Shown in pieces: positions 35,242-44,587 of a DNA stretch of 64,000 bases; position 1 is the stretch's first letter; each line of letters opens with the position of its first letter. The DNA lies in the NCBI RefSeq assembly GCF_003100395.1, contig NZ_CP029210.1:1426001-1490000 (forward strand). The letters run 5' to 3'. The notes under the pieces were generated by a model, which was given only the letters and a program-made list of their open reading frames with translations, made no database searches and was not told where the DNA came from. This DNA comes from Aquabacterium olei. Lineage in GTDB: Bacteria; Pseudomonadota; Gammaproteobacteria; Burkholderiales; Burkholderiaceae_C. The translations under genes were made by a program, and so were the position numbers.

Positions 35242-35334
35242 GTGCGCCCCCGCCTGCGGGTAAATCCCGCAGGCAAGCCCGCCCGACTGGCGGAACATCA
35301 GGTCGTGTCCCTATTCCTGTGAGAGGAGTGCCGC

Positions 35335-35625
35335 ATGACACAGCGTAGCTTGCACGCTGCCCAGATCCTCTGGCCCGCGTTCTTGGTCGCCGGGCTGCTG
35401 GAGATGCTGGTGTTTGCCTGGGTGGATCCCGGCATGCTGCAGATCGGCAGCTGGTATCCGGATGCCGACACCGTCTACAGCCTGACGTTCCTCGCCTTCT
35501 GGGCCTTGATTGCCCTGGCTACGGCGGCGTCGCACTGGCTGATGCGCCATGACGAGGTCGGGGCCAGACGGATCGAGCGGCGCGTTCGGCGGTCTCGCCA
35601 TGGGCACGCTGCAGCGCGTCCCTGA
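35335..35625 (+). CDS. Hypothetical two-helix membrane protein in the cco locus
   Basis: A 96-residue protein with two hydrophobic segments (about 10-28 and 47-68), an intervening loop WVDPGMLQIGSWYPDADTVYS and a basic, arginine-rich C-terminus. I do not recognise a named family. It has a GAGAGGAG ribosome site, begins 94 bp behind the FixH-like gene and is followed by a terminator, so it is the last gene of the cco locus. A role in cbb3 oxidase biogenesis is only inferred from position. Confidence 0.75.
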   Translation: MTQRSLHAAQILWPAFLVAGLLEMLVFAWVDPGMLQIGSWYPDADTVYSLTFLAFWALIALATAASHWLMRHDEVGARRIERRVRRSRHGHAAARP

Positions 35626-35654
35626 CTTCTGCTGCTTCGCCCCGCCGAAAGTAA

Positions 35655-35675
35655 AAACCCGCCAGCGGCGGGTTT
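35655..35675. terminator. Bidirectional terminator between cco locus and fnr
   Basis: Inverted repeat AAACCCGCC (35655-35663), AGC loop, GGCGGGTTT (35667-35675). A-run on the left and T-run on the right allow termination of both convergent units. Confidence 0.85.
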
Positions 35676-35702
35676 ATTCAAAGGCACATCAGGGATGCGG
35701 AA

Positions 35703-36512
35703 TCAGCACCGCACGCTGTTGACCAGTGCGCGCAGGCCTGCTTCGTCGGTGATGCGGATGTCGCGCTGCTTGACCTCAAGCAGGCCTTCGTCCTGAAACT
35801 TCGAGAACGTGCGGCTCACGGTTTCGAGCTTGAGGCCCAAGTAGCTGCCAATCTCTTCCCGCGTCATGCGGAGCACCAGCGCCGAGGCTGAAAAACCACG
35901 CGCATGCAGGCGCTGCGTCAGGTTGAGCAGGAAGGCGGCCAGCCGCTCTTCGGCGCGCATGCTGCCCAGCAGCAGCATGACGCCGTGGTCACGCACGATT
36001 TCGCGGCTCATGATCTTGTGGAACTGGTGCTGCAGATCCGAGAACTCGCGCGACAGGTCTTCCAGCTGCGCATACGGGATCACGCAGACCTGAGAATCTT
36101 CCAGCGCAATGGCGTCACAGGCATGGCGGTCGGTGCTGATACCGTCCAGGCCCAGCAACTCGCCGGCCATCTGGAAGCCGGTGACCTGATCGCGCCCATC
36201 CTCGGAGGAGATGCGGGTCTTGAAAAAGCCGGTGCGCACCGCATAGACCGATCGGAAGGCATCGCCCGTGTGGAACAACGCGTCGCCCCGCTTGACGGTC
36301 TTGCGCGTGGCCACGAGCGAGTCCAGATGGCTCAGCTGCGGCTGGCTGAGCCCCACAGGGAGGCACAGCTCACGCAGATTGCAGCTGGAGCAGGCAACTT
36401 TGAATGCTTCGTATTTCATTGCACACGACGAACCGTTGGTGGAGCCCTTGCTCGAAGAGCGGCATGCGTCGGTGTTGCTCTGGTCCAGGACGGGGATGGT
36501 GTTATTCAACAT
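35703..36512 (-). CDS. fnr: FNR-type oxygen-sensing transcriptional regulator
   Basis: A 269-residue Crp/Fnr-family protein. [4Fe-4S] cysteine ligands C41, C44, C50 (VACSSCNLRELC) and C143 (SQVCVIP) match E. coli FNR C20, C23, C29 and C122, with the same 93-residue gap between the last two. The recognition helix GLKLETVSRTFSKFQ keeps the E-x2-S-R residues that read TTGA. It should activate microaerobic genes, and matching sites precede ccoN and lie in its own upstream region. The ATG at 36512 has GAGG before it. Confidence 0.95.
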   Translation of the reverse strand: MLNNTIPVLDQSNTDACRSSSKGSTNGSSCAMKYEAFKVACSSCNLRELCLPVGLSQPQLSHLDSLVATRKTVKRGDALFHTGDAFRSVYAVRTGFFKTRISSEDGRDQVTGFQMAGELLGLDGISTDRHACDAIALEDSQVCVIPYAQLEDLSREFSDLQHQFHKIMSREIVRDHGVMLLLGSMRAEERLAAFLLNLTQRLHARGFSASALVLRMTREEIGSYLGLKLETVSRTFSKFQDEGLLEVKQRDIRITDEAGLRALVNSVRC

Positions 36513-36534
36513 GAGGAACCTCAAGGTCTTCCTG

Positions 36535-36602
36535 ATTGTTGCCCGATCCCCGGACTCGAGGTTGAGGCAGATCAACCCGCAGCACTGCCAGTTTGGCACA
36601 GA
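36535..36602. promoter_or_regulatory. FNR box between fnr and hemN
   Basis: TTGAG-GCAG-ATCAA at 36562-36575. Towards fnr, AACAAT (36540-36535) starts 28.5 bp from the box centre, the same geometry as at ccoN, predicting autoregulation with a start near 36528. Towards hemN, CACAGA (36597-36602) is at the mirror-image distance and would start transcription near 36610, but it is a poor -10 match. Confidence 0.7.
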
Positions 36603-36625
36603 CTCCGTATATGAGCGACCAGGCC

Positions 36626-38035
36626 ATGATAACCATTCAACCCGCCCCCATCATCTCGAGCGAGGTGCTGACTCGACTTGACGTGTCCGGACCACGCTAC
36701 ACCTCGTACCCGACGGCCGATCGGTTTGTGGAGGCCTTCGGGCCGACCCAGCACCGCCAGGCGCTCGTCCAGCGCAGCGAAGGGGCGGGGGCCATGGCGG
36801 GCGGTGCCGTGCCGCTGTCGCTGTATGTCCACATCCCGTTCTGCGAGTCGGTCTGCTACTACTGCGCCTGCAACAAAGTGATCACGCGCCACCATGGTCG
36901 GGCCACCGAGTACCTGGAAGCGCTTCGCTCCGAGGTTCAATTGGTGATCAACCAGATTGGCCGCGGTCAGGCCGTGTCGCAGTTGCACCTGGGTGGCGGC
37001 AGCCCCACCTTCCTCAGCGATGACGAGCTGGAAGGCCTGCTCACCATGCTGCAGGACGCCTTCCGTTTCGTGCCGGGCGGCGAGTACGCCATCGAAGTCG
37101 ACCCTCGCACCGTGGATGCCGCGCGACTCAAGCGCCTGGCGGCCATGGGTTTCAACCGCTTGAGCCTTGGTGTTCAGGACTTCGATCCGCTGGTTCAGCA
37201 GGCCATCCACCGGGTCCAGCCCTATGAAATGGTGGCCGAGCTGATGAAAGCGGCCCGCGCCGAGGGATTCGATTCCATCAACATGGATCTGATCTACGGT
37301 CTGCCCAAGCAGACGCCCGAGCGCTTTGCACACACGCTGGACCAGGTGATCGGGCTCCGTCCGGACCGTGTGGCCGTGTATGCCTACGCACACCTGCCGC
37401 AACGCTTCAAGCCGCAACGTCGCATCGACGCAGCTGCGCTGCCGGCGGGCGCCGACAAGGTCGGGATGCTCGCCTCGGCCATCGACCGCTTTGGTGCGGC
37501 GGGCTACGACTACATCGGCATGGACCACTTTGCGCTGCACGATGACAGCCTGGCGGTGGCCCGTCGCCAGGGGCGCCTGCACCGCAACTTCCAGGGCTAC
37601 AGCACCCACCCCGACTGTGATGTGATCGGTCTGGGCGTCTCTGCCATTGGCCGCGTCGGACCGCACTACATGCAGAACGCCAAGTCGCTGCCCGAGTATT
37701 ACGACGCGCTGCGCCGCGGTGAATTGCCCACCGTGAGAGGCCTCACGCTCTCGCGCGATGACCTGGTGAGGCGTGCGGTCATCATGGCCATCATGTGCCA
37801 GGGCCGGGTGGACTTCGAATCCATTGAACTCGCCTACCTGGTCGATTTCCGGCAATACTTCGAGGCTGAGATGCGCCTGCTGGAACCGCTCGTGGAGTCG
37901 GGGTTGGTGCAAGTGGAGTTCGACGGTGTCCGTGTCACGGCGCTCGGCTGGTATTTCGTGCGAGCGATCGCGATGGTGTTTGACCGCCATCTGCAGATGG
38001 ACAAGGCGGTCGAGCGATTCTCCCGAATCATCTGA
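36626..38035 (+). CDS. hemN: Oxygen-independent coproporphyrinogen III oxidase
   Basis: A 469-residue radical-SAM enzyme making protoporphyrinogen IX without oxygen. SAM cluster C73-x3-C77-x2-C80 (PFCESVCYYC), PRYTSYPTADRF at the start, GGGSPTFL and the HemN C-terminal domain. I use the ATG at 36626 (MITIQPAP) because the FNR-dependent start is predicted near 36610; an in-frame ATG at 36611 would leave no leader. Heme made here feeds the cbb3 subunits. Confidence 0.93.
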   Translation: MITIQPAPIISSEVLTRLDVSGPRYTSYPTADRFVEAFGPTQHRQALVQRSEGAGAMAGGAVPLSLYVHIPFCESVCYYCACNKVITRHHGRATEYLEALRSEVQLVINQIGRGQAVSQLHLGGGSPTFLSDDELEGLLTMLQDAFRFVPGGEYAIEVDPRTVDAARLKRLAAMGFNRLSLGVQDFDPLVQQAIHRVQPYEMVAELMKAARAEGFDSINMDLIYGLPKQTPERFAHTLDQVIGLRPDRVAVYAYAHLPQRFKPQRRIDAAALPAGADKVGMLASAIDRFGAAGYDYIGMDHFALHDDSLAVARRQGRLHRNFQGYSTHPDCDVIGLGVSAIGRVGPHYMQNAKSLPEYYDALRRGELPTVRGLTLSRDDLVRRAVIMAIMCQGRVDFESIELAYLVDFRQYFEAEMRLLEPLVESGLVQVEFDGVRVTALGWYFVRAIAMVFDRHLQMDKAVERFSRII

Positions 38036-38059
38036 CCCGTCTTGCGTGAAGGGGCCGAC

Positions 38060-38887
38060 ATGCTGTCTGGCCTCTTGATCTCCGCCTTCCTGATGGGACT
38101 GGGCGGGCTGCCTCACTGTGCCGTGATGTGCGGCGCGCCCTGTGCTGCCGCGTTTCCGAAGGGGCTGCCCGGTTTGGCACTCGTCGGCCGGGCCCTGGGT
38201 TACGCGTTGCTGGGCGGCGTGGCTGCCGCCTCCGCGGGGCTTGTCGCATCCTGGGGGCGCGAAATTGCGATCCTTCAGCCGTTCTGGGTCATGGCCCAGT
38301 TCGGTGCGGTGCTGTTCGGCCTCTGGCTGCTCTGGAAGGGGCGTGTGCCGGCGTGGCTCGACCGGTTCGGCATCGACCTCTATCACCGTCTGCGCAGGCG
38401 GTTCGCATCGTCCGGGGCTCTTGGCGACGGCCGGCCGAGCGCACGGCGCGCAGCCGTGCTGCTGGCCGGGATGCTGTGGGCGCTGATGCCTTGCGGACTG
38501 TTGTATGGCGCGCTGATGGTGGCGGTCCTGGCGCCGTCCGCGTGGGGTGGTTCCCTGGTGATGCTGTCGTTCGCGGTGGCCAGTTCCGCAGGGGTCTGGT
38601 TTGCCCCGGCTTTGCTCGCATGGCTGCGCCGCCGCTTCACGGGGCGTGCGCAGAGCGCGCAATCACCGAGCGGCGTGGGCGGGCTCGCGCCGGCCGGCGC
38701 GGCGCCCGTGCTCTGGCTGCAGCGCGACGGCACGGCGGCGGCCGCAAGCAGTGCCAACGCGGGTGCTGATGGCGCACCAATCGATCCGCGCTGGGCGCTC
38801 CGGGCATCGGGCTTGCTGCTCGCGGCGATGGCGGCATGGGGACTGTCGCATCACCTGGTGGCGCAATGGCGTGCCTGGTGCGCCTGA
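38060..38887 (+). CDS. TauE/DsbD_2-type membrane protein near cco genes
   Basis: A 275-residue membrane protein with six or seven helices. The first helix carries GGLPHCAVMCGAPCAAAF (about residues 14-31), corresponding to the HC-x2-MCG motif of the sulfite exporter TauE/SafE, DsbD_2 and UreH-like groups found beside cbb3 or copper genes; WALMPCGLLYGALMVA is a second conserved block. A role in copper or heme traffic is likely but unproven. A hydrophilic Ala/Gly-rich insert (about 195-235) separates the last helix. Starts 24 bp after hemN. Confidence 0.8.
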   Translation: MLSGLLISAFLMGLGGLPHCAVMCGAPCAAAFPKGLPGLALVGRALGYALLGGVAAASAGLVASWGREIAILQPFWVMAQFGAVLFGLWLLWKGRVPAWLDRFGIDLYHRLRRRFASSGALGDGRPSARRAAVLLAGMLWALMPCGLLYGALMVAVLAPSAWGGSLVMLSFAVASSAGVWFAPALLAWLRRRFTGRAQSAQSPSGVGGLAPAGAAPVLWLQRDGTAAAASSANAGADGAPIDPRWALRASGLLLAAMAAWGLSHHLVAQWRAWCA

Positions 38888-39032
38888 CACGTCATTCCAA
38901 CACCTGGGCAGACCGCTGTCCATCTGGTCAGTCCTATATAAGATTTGACTGTCCGGTGGCGTAGAATCGTTCCGCCTTGCCGACATCCATGGCAATGTTT
39001 TTCTCGGACACGCCAAACGCGGAGACCACGAC

Positions 39033-40286
39033 ATGTACCAGCACATCAAGGTGCCCGAAGGTGGGCAGAAGATCACGGTCAACCCGGACTTCTCGCTCAA
39101 TGTTCCCAACAACCCGATCATTCCTTACATCGAGGGCGATGGCACCGGCTTCGACATCACGCCGGTGATGATCAAGGTGGTCGATGCCGCGGTCGCGAAA
39201 GCCTACGGCGGTCAGCGTCAGATCCACTGGATGGAGATCTACGCCGGCGAGAAGTCGACCCGCGTGTACGGTCCCGACGTGTGGCTGCCGGAAGAGACGC
39301 TGCAGGTCCTGAAGGACTATGTCGTGTCGATCAAGGGCCCGCTCACGACCCCGGTCGGTGGTGGCATCCGCTCGCTGAACGTGGCCCTGCGCCAGGAACT
39401 GGATCTGTACGTCTGCCTGCGCCCGGTGACCTACTTCAAGGGCGTGCCTTCGCCCGTGAAGGAGCCGGAAAAGATCGACATGGTGATCTTCCGTGAGAAC
39501 TCGGAAGACATCTACGCCGGCATCGAATTCGAAGCGCAGAGCGACAAGGCCAAGAAGCTGATCAACTTCCTGCAGACCGAGTTCGGCGTCAAGAAGATCC
39601 GCTTCCCGGAAACCTCGGGCATCGGCATCAAGCCCGTGTCGAAGGAAGGCACCGAGCGCCTGATGCGCAAGGCCATCCAGTACGCCATCGACAACGACAA
39701 GCCCAGCGTGACGATCGTGCACAAGGGCAACATCATGAAGTTCACCGAAGGTGGCTTCCGTGACTGGTCGTACGCGCTGGCACAAAGCGAGTTCGGCGCA
39801 GAACTGATTGACGGCGGCCCGTGGTGCAAGTTCAAGAACCCGCGGACGGGCAAGGACATCGTCATCAAGGACGCCATCGCCGACGCCTTCCTGCAGCAGA
39901 TCCTGCTGCGCCCGGCCGAGTACAGCGTGATCGCCACGCTGAACCTGAACGGCGACTACATCTCTGACGCCCTGGCTGCCCAGGTCGGCGGCATTGGCAT
40001 TGCCCCGGGGGCGAACCTCTCCGACAGCGTGGCGATGTTCGAAGCCACCCACGGGACGGCACCGAAGTACGCTGGCAAGGACTACGTGAACCCCGGTTCC
40101 GAGATCCTGTCGGCAGAAATGATGCTGCGCCACATGGGCTGGTTCGAAGCCGCTGACCTGATCATCAGCTCGATGAACAAGGCCATCCAGAGCAAGAAGG
40201 TCACGTACGACTTTGCTCGCCTGATGGACGGTGCCACGCAGGTTTCCTGCTCGGGCTTCGGTCAGGTGATGATCGAGTCGATGTAA
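39033..40286 (+). CDS. icd: NADP-dependent isocitrate dehydrogenase
   Basis: A 417-residue enzyme of the E. coli Icd type: [15 protein letters not shown], the substrate-binding serine in [10 protein letters not shown], and the NADP-specific block [17 protein letters not shown] (K and Y select NADP). It oxidises isocitrate to 2-oxoglutarate in the TCA cycle. Monocistronic with a 145-bp upstream gap that holds a TAGAAT -10 candidate near 38962. Three hairpins follow. Confidence 0.96.
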   Translation: MYQHIKVPEGGQKITVNPDFSLNVPNNPIIPYIEGDGTGFDITPVMIKVVDAAVAKAYGGQRQIHWMEIYAGEKSTRVYGPDVWLPEETLQVLKDYVVSIKGPLTTPVGGGIRSLNVALRQELDLYVCLRPVTYFKGVPSPVKEPEKIDMVIFRENSEDIYAGIEFEAQSDKAKKLINFLQTEFGVKKIRFPETSGIGIKPVSKEGTERLMRKAIQYAIDNDKPSVTIVHKGNIMKFTEGGFRDWSYALAQSEFGAELIDGGPWCKFKNPRTGKDIVIKDAIADAFLQQILLRPAEYSVIATLNLNGDYISDALAAQVGGIGIAPGANLSDSVAMFEATHGTAPKYAGKDYVNPGSEILSAEMMLRHMGWFEAADLIISSMNKAIQSKKVTYDFARLMDGATQVSCSGFGQVMIESM

Positions 40287-40344
40287 GTCTGGTTCGGCAC
40301 CATCGGGTGCCGTTCATCAAGGCGCCAGCTGGCGCGTTGAAACA

Positions 40345-40370
40345 AGAAAGCCCGCTTGTGCGGGCTTTCT
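40345..40370 (+). terminator. icd terminator
   Basis: Eleven-bp arms AGAAAGCCCGC (40345-40355) and GCGGGCTTTCT (40360-40370) with a TTGT loop and T-rich 3' side. Two more perfect hairpins precede it: 40295-40312 and the 14-bp palindrome at 40322-40335. Confidence 0.85.
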
Positions 40371-40402
40371 TCATGGCGGCATGGGCTGCCGTGGGAGCAG
40401 GG

Positions 40403-40696
40403 TCAGTGCGGCAGGCTCCTGCCCGCCGACGCGTGCTCGCGGAAATGCAGGTCACTCAGGGCGTCTGCCGTGAGGTCACCCGCGGTCGCGCCATCCATGG
40501 GCTGGATGTTCTGCGCCATCATTCCCTTCGGCCCGGCCACCAGGTCGTACCTGACCTTGGAGCCCTGCTTGAGGGTGCGAAAGCCGTCCATCTGGATGGA
40601 CGAGAAATGGGCGAACACGTCGCCGCCCCCTTGATCCGGTTCGATGAAGCCGAAACCTTTGGCGTCATTGAACCACTTGACAGTGCCTGTGGCCAT
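40403..40696 (-). CDS. CspA-family cold-shock protein with C-terminal tail
   Basis: A 97-residue protein: one cold-shock OB domain (residues 1-68) with RNP1 KGFGFIEP and RNP2 DVFAHFSSI, then a 29-residue tail not found in 67-70-residue CspA proteins. It binds single-stranded nucleic acid as an RNA chaperone. AGGAGG lies 6 bp before the ATG. The leader could extend into the 343-bp gap upstream. Confidence 0.9.
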   Translation of the reverse strand: MATGTVKWFNDAKGFGFIEPDQGGGDVFAHFSSIQMDGFRTLKQGSKVRYDLVAGPKGMMAQNIQPMDGATAGDLTADALSDLHFREHASAGRSLPH

Positions 40697-41039
40697 ACTG
40701 CCCCTCCTGTTAATTTGTTCTCATTTTCTGGGGGTGTCAGCGCCCGTGTCAAGCGCCACAAAGGGGTGCTGTCCGAATTGCCGATCGGTATGTTTCGTGA
40801 TTCTTGTGTACGTAACTGCTTGAAACTTCTGCAGTTTGGATGGTCCTCCGGTGTTGCGCGCTTCGAGTCAGGTCACATGGCCGTAGTGGACGGCGGGGTA
40901 TTCCCGTGGACATTGCCGGGGCTCGTGCGGGAAAGAATAAAAAGCACGGTGAGGGTTGCGAATTTCCTGCCCTTGAACCCGGGTCGGACACCCCAAGATG
41001 ACATGGCATGAGGTGAGGGGCTCCCGTAGAATCTTTTTC
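40697..41039. other. 343-bp gap: csp leader and clpS promoter
   Basis: No supported gene. The left part, read on the minus strand, should be the 5' leader and promoter of the cold-shock gene; long structured leaders are usual for csp genes, but I could not fix a promoter or cold box. The right end holds the clpS promoter candidates. The middle (40780-40860) is lower in GC than its surroundings. Confidence 0.5.
40972..40999 (+). promoter_or_regulatory. Candidate heat-shock (sigma-32) promoter for clpS-clpA
   Basis: CTTGAA (40972-40977), 13 bp, CCCCAAGAT (40991-40999), close to the RpoH consensus CTTGAA-N11..16-CCCCATNT. A start near 41006 leaves a 34-nt leader. A sigma-70-like TAGAAT (41028-41033) lies nearer but would give a leaderless message. 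Confidence 0.55.
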
Positions 41040-41393
41040 ATGACCAATCCGTTACACCCGATCCTGATGGCCAAGCCGGAAGGGCCCGCAGAGGACGGGC
41101 AGGGTGCGGCTGTGGCCGAGAAGGAAGAACTCGCGCTCGAACCGCCCCGACTGTTTCAGGTCGTCATGCTGAATGACGATTTCACCCCCATGGAGTTTGT
41201 TGTCTTCGTGTTGCAGGAACACTTCCGTCACGACATCGAGACCGCAACCCAGATCATGCTCAAAATCCACCACGAGGGTCGTGGTGTGTGCGGCGTCTAC
41301 ACCAAGGACGTCGCGGCCACCAAGGTCGAACTCGTTCTTGCCGCCGCCCGTCAAGCCGGGCATCCCTTGCAGTGCATCCTGGAGACCGCATGA
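41040..41393 (+). CDS. clpS: ATP-dependent Clp protease adaptor ClpS
   Basis: A 117-residue adaptor that delivers N-degron substrates to ClpA. After an unstructured N-terminus the core reads [48 protein letters not shown]; the DDFTPM loop and the HHEG His are substrate-pocket residues. An in-frame ATG at 41067 is an alternative start. Its stop overlaps the clpA ATG. Confidence 0.94.
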   Translation: MTNPLHPILMAKPEGPAEDGQGAAVAEKEELALEPPRLFQVVMLNDDFTPMEFVVFVLQEHFRHDIETATQIMLKIHHEGRGVCGVYTKDVAATKVELVLAAARQAGHPLQCILETA

Positions 41394-43711
41394 TTGCGCA
41401 AGAGTTGGAAGTGAGTCTGCACATGGCCTTCGTCGAGGCTCGGCAGCAGCGCCACGAGTTCATCACCGTGGAGCATCTGCTGCTCGCCCTGATCGACAAC
41501 CCCTCTGCTTCCGAGGTGTTGAAAGCCTGCGCCGCCAATCTGGATGAGCTGCGCAAGAACCTGGACCAGTTCGTCCGGGACAACACGCCGACCGTGGGGG
41601 GCACCGACGAGGTCGACACCCAGCCCACGCTCGGATTCCAGCGTGTCATCCAGCGCGCGATCATGCACGTCCAGTCATCTGGCAGCGGCAAGAAGGAGGT
41701 CACCGGGGCGAACGTGCTGGTGGCGATCTTCGGGGAGAAGGACAGCCACGCCGTGTATTACCTGCATCAGCAGGGCGTCACGCGTCTCGACGTGGTGAAC
41801 TTCATTGCGCATGGCATCCGCAAGGCCGATCCGCCCGAGGCAGCGAAGTCGAGCGGTGCCGAGCCGTCCCAGGTCGACGCCGAGAAGGACGAGGGTGAGG
41901 GCAAGGCTTCTCCGCTGGAGCAGTACACCCAGAACCTCAACCAGCTGGCCCGCGAAGGCAAGATCGATCCGCTCATCGGGCGCGAGTCCGAGGTCGAGCG
42001 CGTGATCCAGGTTTTGTGCCGTCGCCGCAAGAACAATCCGCTGTTGGTGGGTGAGGCCGGTGTGGGCAAGACCGCGATCGCGGAGGGCCTCGCCTGGCGC
42101 ATCACCCAGAACGATGTGCCAGAAGTGCTGGCCGATGCCGAGGTGTTTGCCCTCGACATGGGCGCGTTGCTCGCTGGCACGAAGTACCGCGGTGATTTCG
42201 AGCAGCGACTCAAGGCCGTGATCAAGCAGCTCAAGGAGCAGGCGGGCGCCATTCTGTTCATCGACGAGATCCATACCCTCATCGGGGCTGGCGCGGCGTC
42301 GGGTGGCACGCTGGACGCGAGCAATCTGCTGAAGCCGGCATTGAGCTCGGGGCAGCTGAAGTGCATCGGCGCGACCACCTTCACCGAGTTCCGGGGTATC
42401 TTCGAGAAGGATGCGGCCTTGTCGCGCCGTTTCCAGAAGGTCGAGGTGGTGGAGCCGTCGGTCGAGCAGACCATTGAGATCCTCAAGGGCCTGAAGTCGC
42501 GCTTCGAAGAGCATCACAGCGTGAAGTACGCGCTGGGAGCCCTCCAGGCCGCTGCCGAGCTGTCTGCCAAGTTCATCAACGACCGGCATCTGCCTGACAA
42601 GGCGATCGACGTCATCGATGAGGCGGGGGCTGCGCAACGCGTGCTGCCCAAGAGCCGTCAGAAGAAGACCATCACGCGTGCCGAGGTGGAGGAGATCGTT
42701 GCGAAGATCGCCCGCATCCCGAGCACCAGCGTGTCGAACGACGATCGCTCGAAGCTCAAGACGCTCGACCGCGATCTGAAGAGCGTGGTGTTCGGTCAGG
42801 ACGCGGCCATCGATGCCCTTTCGGCGGCCATCAAGATGGCCCGCTCCGGGCTGGGCAAGCCTGACAAACCCATCGGTGCCTTCCTGTTCAGCGGCCCGAC
42901 CGGCGTCGGCAAGACGGAGGTCGCCAAGCAGCTGGCTTACATCCTGGGCATTGAGCTGATGCGCTTCGACATGTCGGAGTACATGGAGCGCCATGCGGTG
43001 AGCCGTCTGATCGGGGCGCCTCCGGGCTACGTCGGGTTCGACCAGGGTGGCCTGCTGACCGAGGCGGTGTCGAAGAAGCCGCATGCGGTGCTGCTGCTTG
43101 ACGAGATCGAGAAGGCCCACCCGGACGTTTTCAACATCCTGCTGCAGGTCATGGACCACGGCACGCTGACGGACAACAACGGTCGCAAGGCTGACTTCCG
43201 CAACGTGCTGATCATCATGACGACCAACGCGGGCGCGGAGACGCTGCAGAAGTCCACCATCGGCTTCACCACACAGCGTGAGATGGGTGACGAGATGGGC
43301 GACATCAAGCGCACCTTCACGCCGGAGTTCCGCAACCGCCTGGACGCCATCGTGGGCTTCAAGCCGCTGGATGAGGAGGTCATCCTGCGCGTGGTCGACA
43401 AGTTCCTGCTGCAGCTGGAAGGCCAGCTGGCCGAGAAGAAGGTCGAGGTCACGTTCACCGATGCGCTGCGTCGCCACCTGGCCAAGCGCGGTTTCGACCC
43501 GCTGATGGGCGCGCGTCCGATGCAGCGGCTGATCCAGGACACGATTCGTCGTGCACTGGCCGACGAACTGCTGTTCGGCAGCCTCGTCGACGGCGGGCGC
43601 CTGACGGTGGATGTGGTCGACAACGACAAGGGTGAGCCTGAGGTCAAGCTCGACATTCAGCCGAACAAAAAGAGCGACAAGACCAAGCCCGAGGCGGCCA
43701 CAGCCGAGTGA
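41390..43711 (+). CDS. clpA: ATP-dependent Clp protease ATPase subunit ClpA
   Basis: A 773-residue AAA+ unfoldase: N domain (1-145), D1 with Walker [10 protein letters not shown] and Walker [14 protein letters not shown]2 with Walker [10 protein letters not shown] and [13 protein letters not shown]. The order and length match ClpA rather than ClpB, with no middle coiled coil. It is coupled to clpS by ATGA (41390-41393). It works with ClpP, which is not in the window. Confidence 0.96.
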   Translation: MIAQELEVSLHMAFVEARQQRHEFITVEHLLLALIDNPSASEVLKACAANLDELRKNLDQFVRDNTPTVGGTDEVDTQPTLGFQRVIQRAIMHVQSSGSGKKEVTGANVLVAIFGEKDSHAVYYLHQQGVTRLDVVNFIAHGIRKADPPEAAKSSGAEPSQVDAEKDEGEGKASPLEQYTQNLNQLAREGKIDPLIGRESEVERVIQVLCRRRKNNPLLVGEAGVGKTAIAEGLAWRITQNDVPEVLADAEVFALDMGALLAGTKYRGDFEQRLKAVIKQLKEQAGAILFIDEIHTLIGAGAASGGTLDASNLLKPALSSGQLKCIGATTFTEFRGIFEKDAALSRRFQKVEVVEPSVEQTIEILKGLKSRFEEHHSVKYALGALQAAAELSAKFINDRHLPDKAIDVIDEAGAAQRVLPKSRQKKTITRAEVEEIVAKIARIPSTSVSNDDRSKLKTLDRDLKSVVFGQDAAIDALSAAIKMARSGLGKPDKPIGAFLFSGPTGVGKTEVAKQLAYILGIELMRFDMSEYMERHAVSRLIGAPPGYVGFDQGGLLTEAVSKKPHAVLLLDEIEKAHPDVFNILLQVMDHGTLTDNNGRKADFRNVLIIMTTNAGAETLQKSTIGFTTQREMGDEMGDIKRTFTPEFRNRLDAIVGFKPLDEEVILRVVDKFLLQLEGQLAEKKVEVTFTDALRRHLAKRGFDPLMGARPMQRLIQDTIRRALADELLFGSLVDGGRLTVDVVDNDKGEPEVKLDIQPNKKSDKTKPEAATAE

Positions 43712-43732
43712 TCCCGGTTAGGCGCTGAAAGC

Positions 43733-43758
43733 ACAACGCGGCCTCCGGGCCGCGTTGT
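43733..43758 (+). terminator. clpA terminator
   Basis: Eleven-bp arms ACAACGCGGCC/GGCCGCGTTGT with a TCCG loop between clpA and the convergent lpxH. The T-run after it is short (TCGTTCT). Confidence 0.7.
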
Positions 43759-43788
43759 CGTTCTGGGCTTTGCTTCAGAGCGAGGGTG

Positions 43789-44583
43789 TCAGGCTGTCAC
43801 GGGGTGCCGGGAGAAGCCCTCGGCAGTGAGTCGAAGCACCTCGGCCCGGGGCGCTCCGTGGTCGAGGTCCCAGTCCATCGTGACGTGTCGCCAGCGGGCC
43901 ATGCCGTCTTGCAGTCCGCCGAAGGGGGTGCTGGCAGGCCGGTGTGTGTGGCCGTGAACCAGGGTGTGGGCGCCTGCCGCGTCCAGCCAGGCCTCTGCGG
44001 CGGCTTCATCGACATCGGCCCATTCTTCTCGCGCCTGCTGTTGCTGGTGCGCCTGACTGGCTTCCCGCATGCGACGTGCCTGATCCAGCCGTGCGCCGAG
44101 CGGCGCGGCCAGGAAGGCTTGCTGCCAGGCTGGCTGGCGAACTTGCGCCCGAAACTGCAGATACGCAGTGTCGGCCAGGCACAGGCTGTCACCATGGATG
44201 AGCAGGTGGCGCTGCCCAAAGGCTTTCAGCACGGTCGGGTCGCCGAGTGGGTGGGCCGCACAGGCCTGTAGCATGTCTTCGCCCAGCAGGAAGTCGCGGT
44301 TGCCAACCATGATGGCAAGGTGGCGTCGCTCACCGAAGGCTCGCAATGCCTGAACGCAGCCGGCTTCAAAAGGCTCGCAGCGCATGTCGTCGCCCACCCA
44401 GGCTTCGAATAGGTCGCCCAGAATGAGCACGGCATCGGCTGGCGTGTCCTGCAGGTAACGTGCAAACGCATCGCGCGTGCGAAGCAGGCCCTCATGCAGG
44501 TGCAGGTCGGACACAAAATCAATGCACCGCCACGAGGGCGGTGCAGTGAGGATGTCCGGGGCGGGGAAGGGGGGCTTCCCCAT
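43789..44583 (-). CDS. lpxH: UDP-2,3-diacylglucosamine diphosphatase
   Basis: A 264-residue calcineurin-fold enzyme making lipid X in lipid A synthesis. Metal ligands in SDLHL, LGDLFEAWVGDD, GNRDFLL, HGDSLCL and HGHTHRP follow the LpxH order. Peripheral membrane location is typical. Last gene of the operon, 4 bp behind ppiB; ppiB-lpxH adjacency is also seen in E. coli. Confidence 0.93.
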   Translation of the reverse strand: MGKPPFPAPDILTAPPSWRCIDFVSDLHLHEGLLRTRDAFARYLQDTPADAVLILGDLFEAWVGDDMRCEPFEAGCVQALRAFGERRHLAIMVGNRDFLLGEDMLQACAAHPLGDPTVLKAFGQRHLLIHGDSLCLADTAYLQFRAQVRQPAWQQAFLAAPLGARLDQARRMREASQAHQQQQAREEWADVDEAAAEAWLDAAGAHTLVHGHTHRPASTPFGGLQDGMARWRHVTMDWDLDHGAPRAEVLRLTAEGFSRHPVTA

Positions 44584-44587
44584 CGCG

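Noticed and set aside
35252..35274. Hairpin GCCTGCGGG/CCCGCAGGC after the FixH-like gene
   Set aside because: A sound stem but no U-tract follows, and the next gene is close and in the same direction; it could be a processing or attenuation site, not listed as a terminator.
40749..41009. 86-codon minus-strand frame in the csp-clpS gap
   Set aside because: Cys/Arg/Ser/Pro-rich, no ribosome site, overlaps the clpS promoter; no sign of coding.
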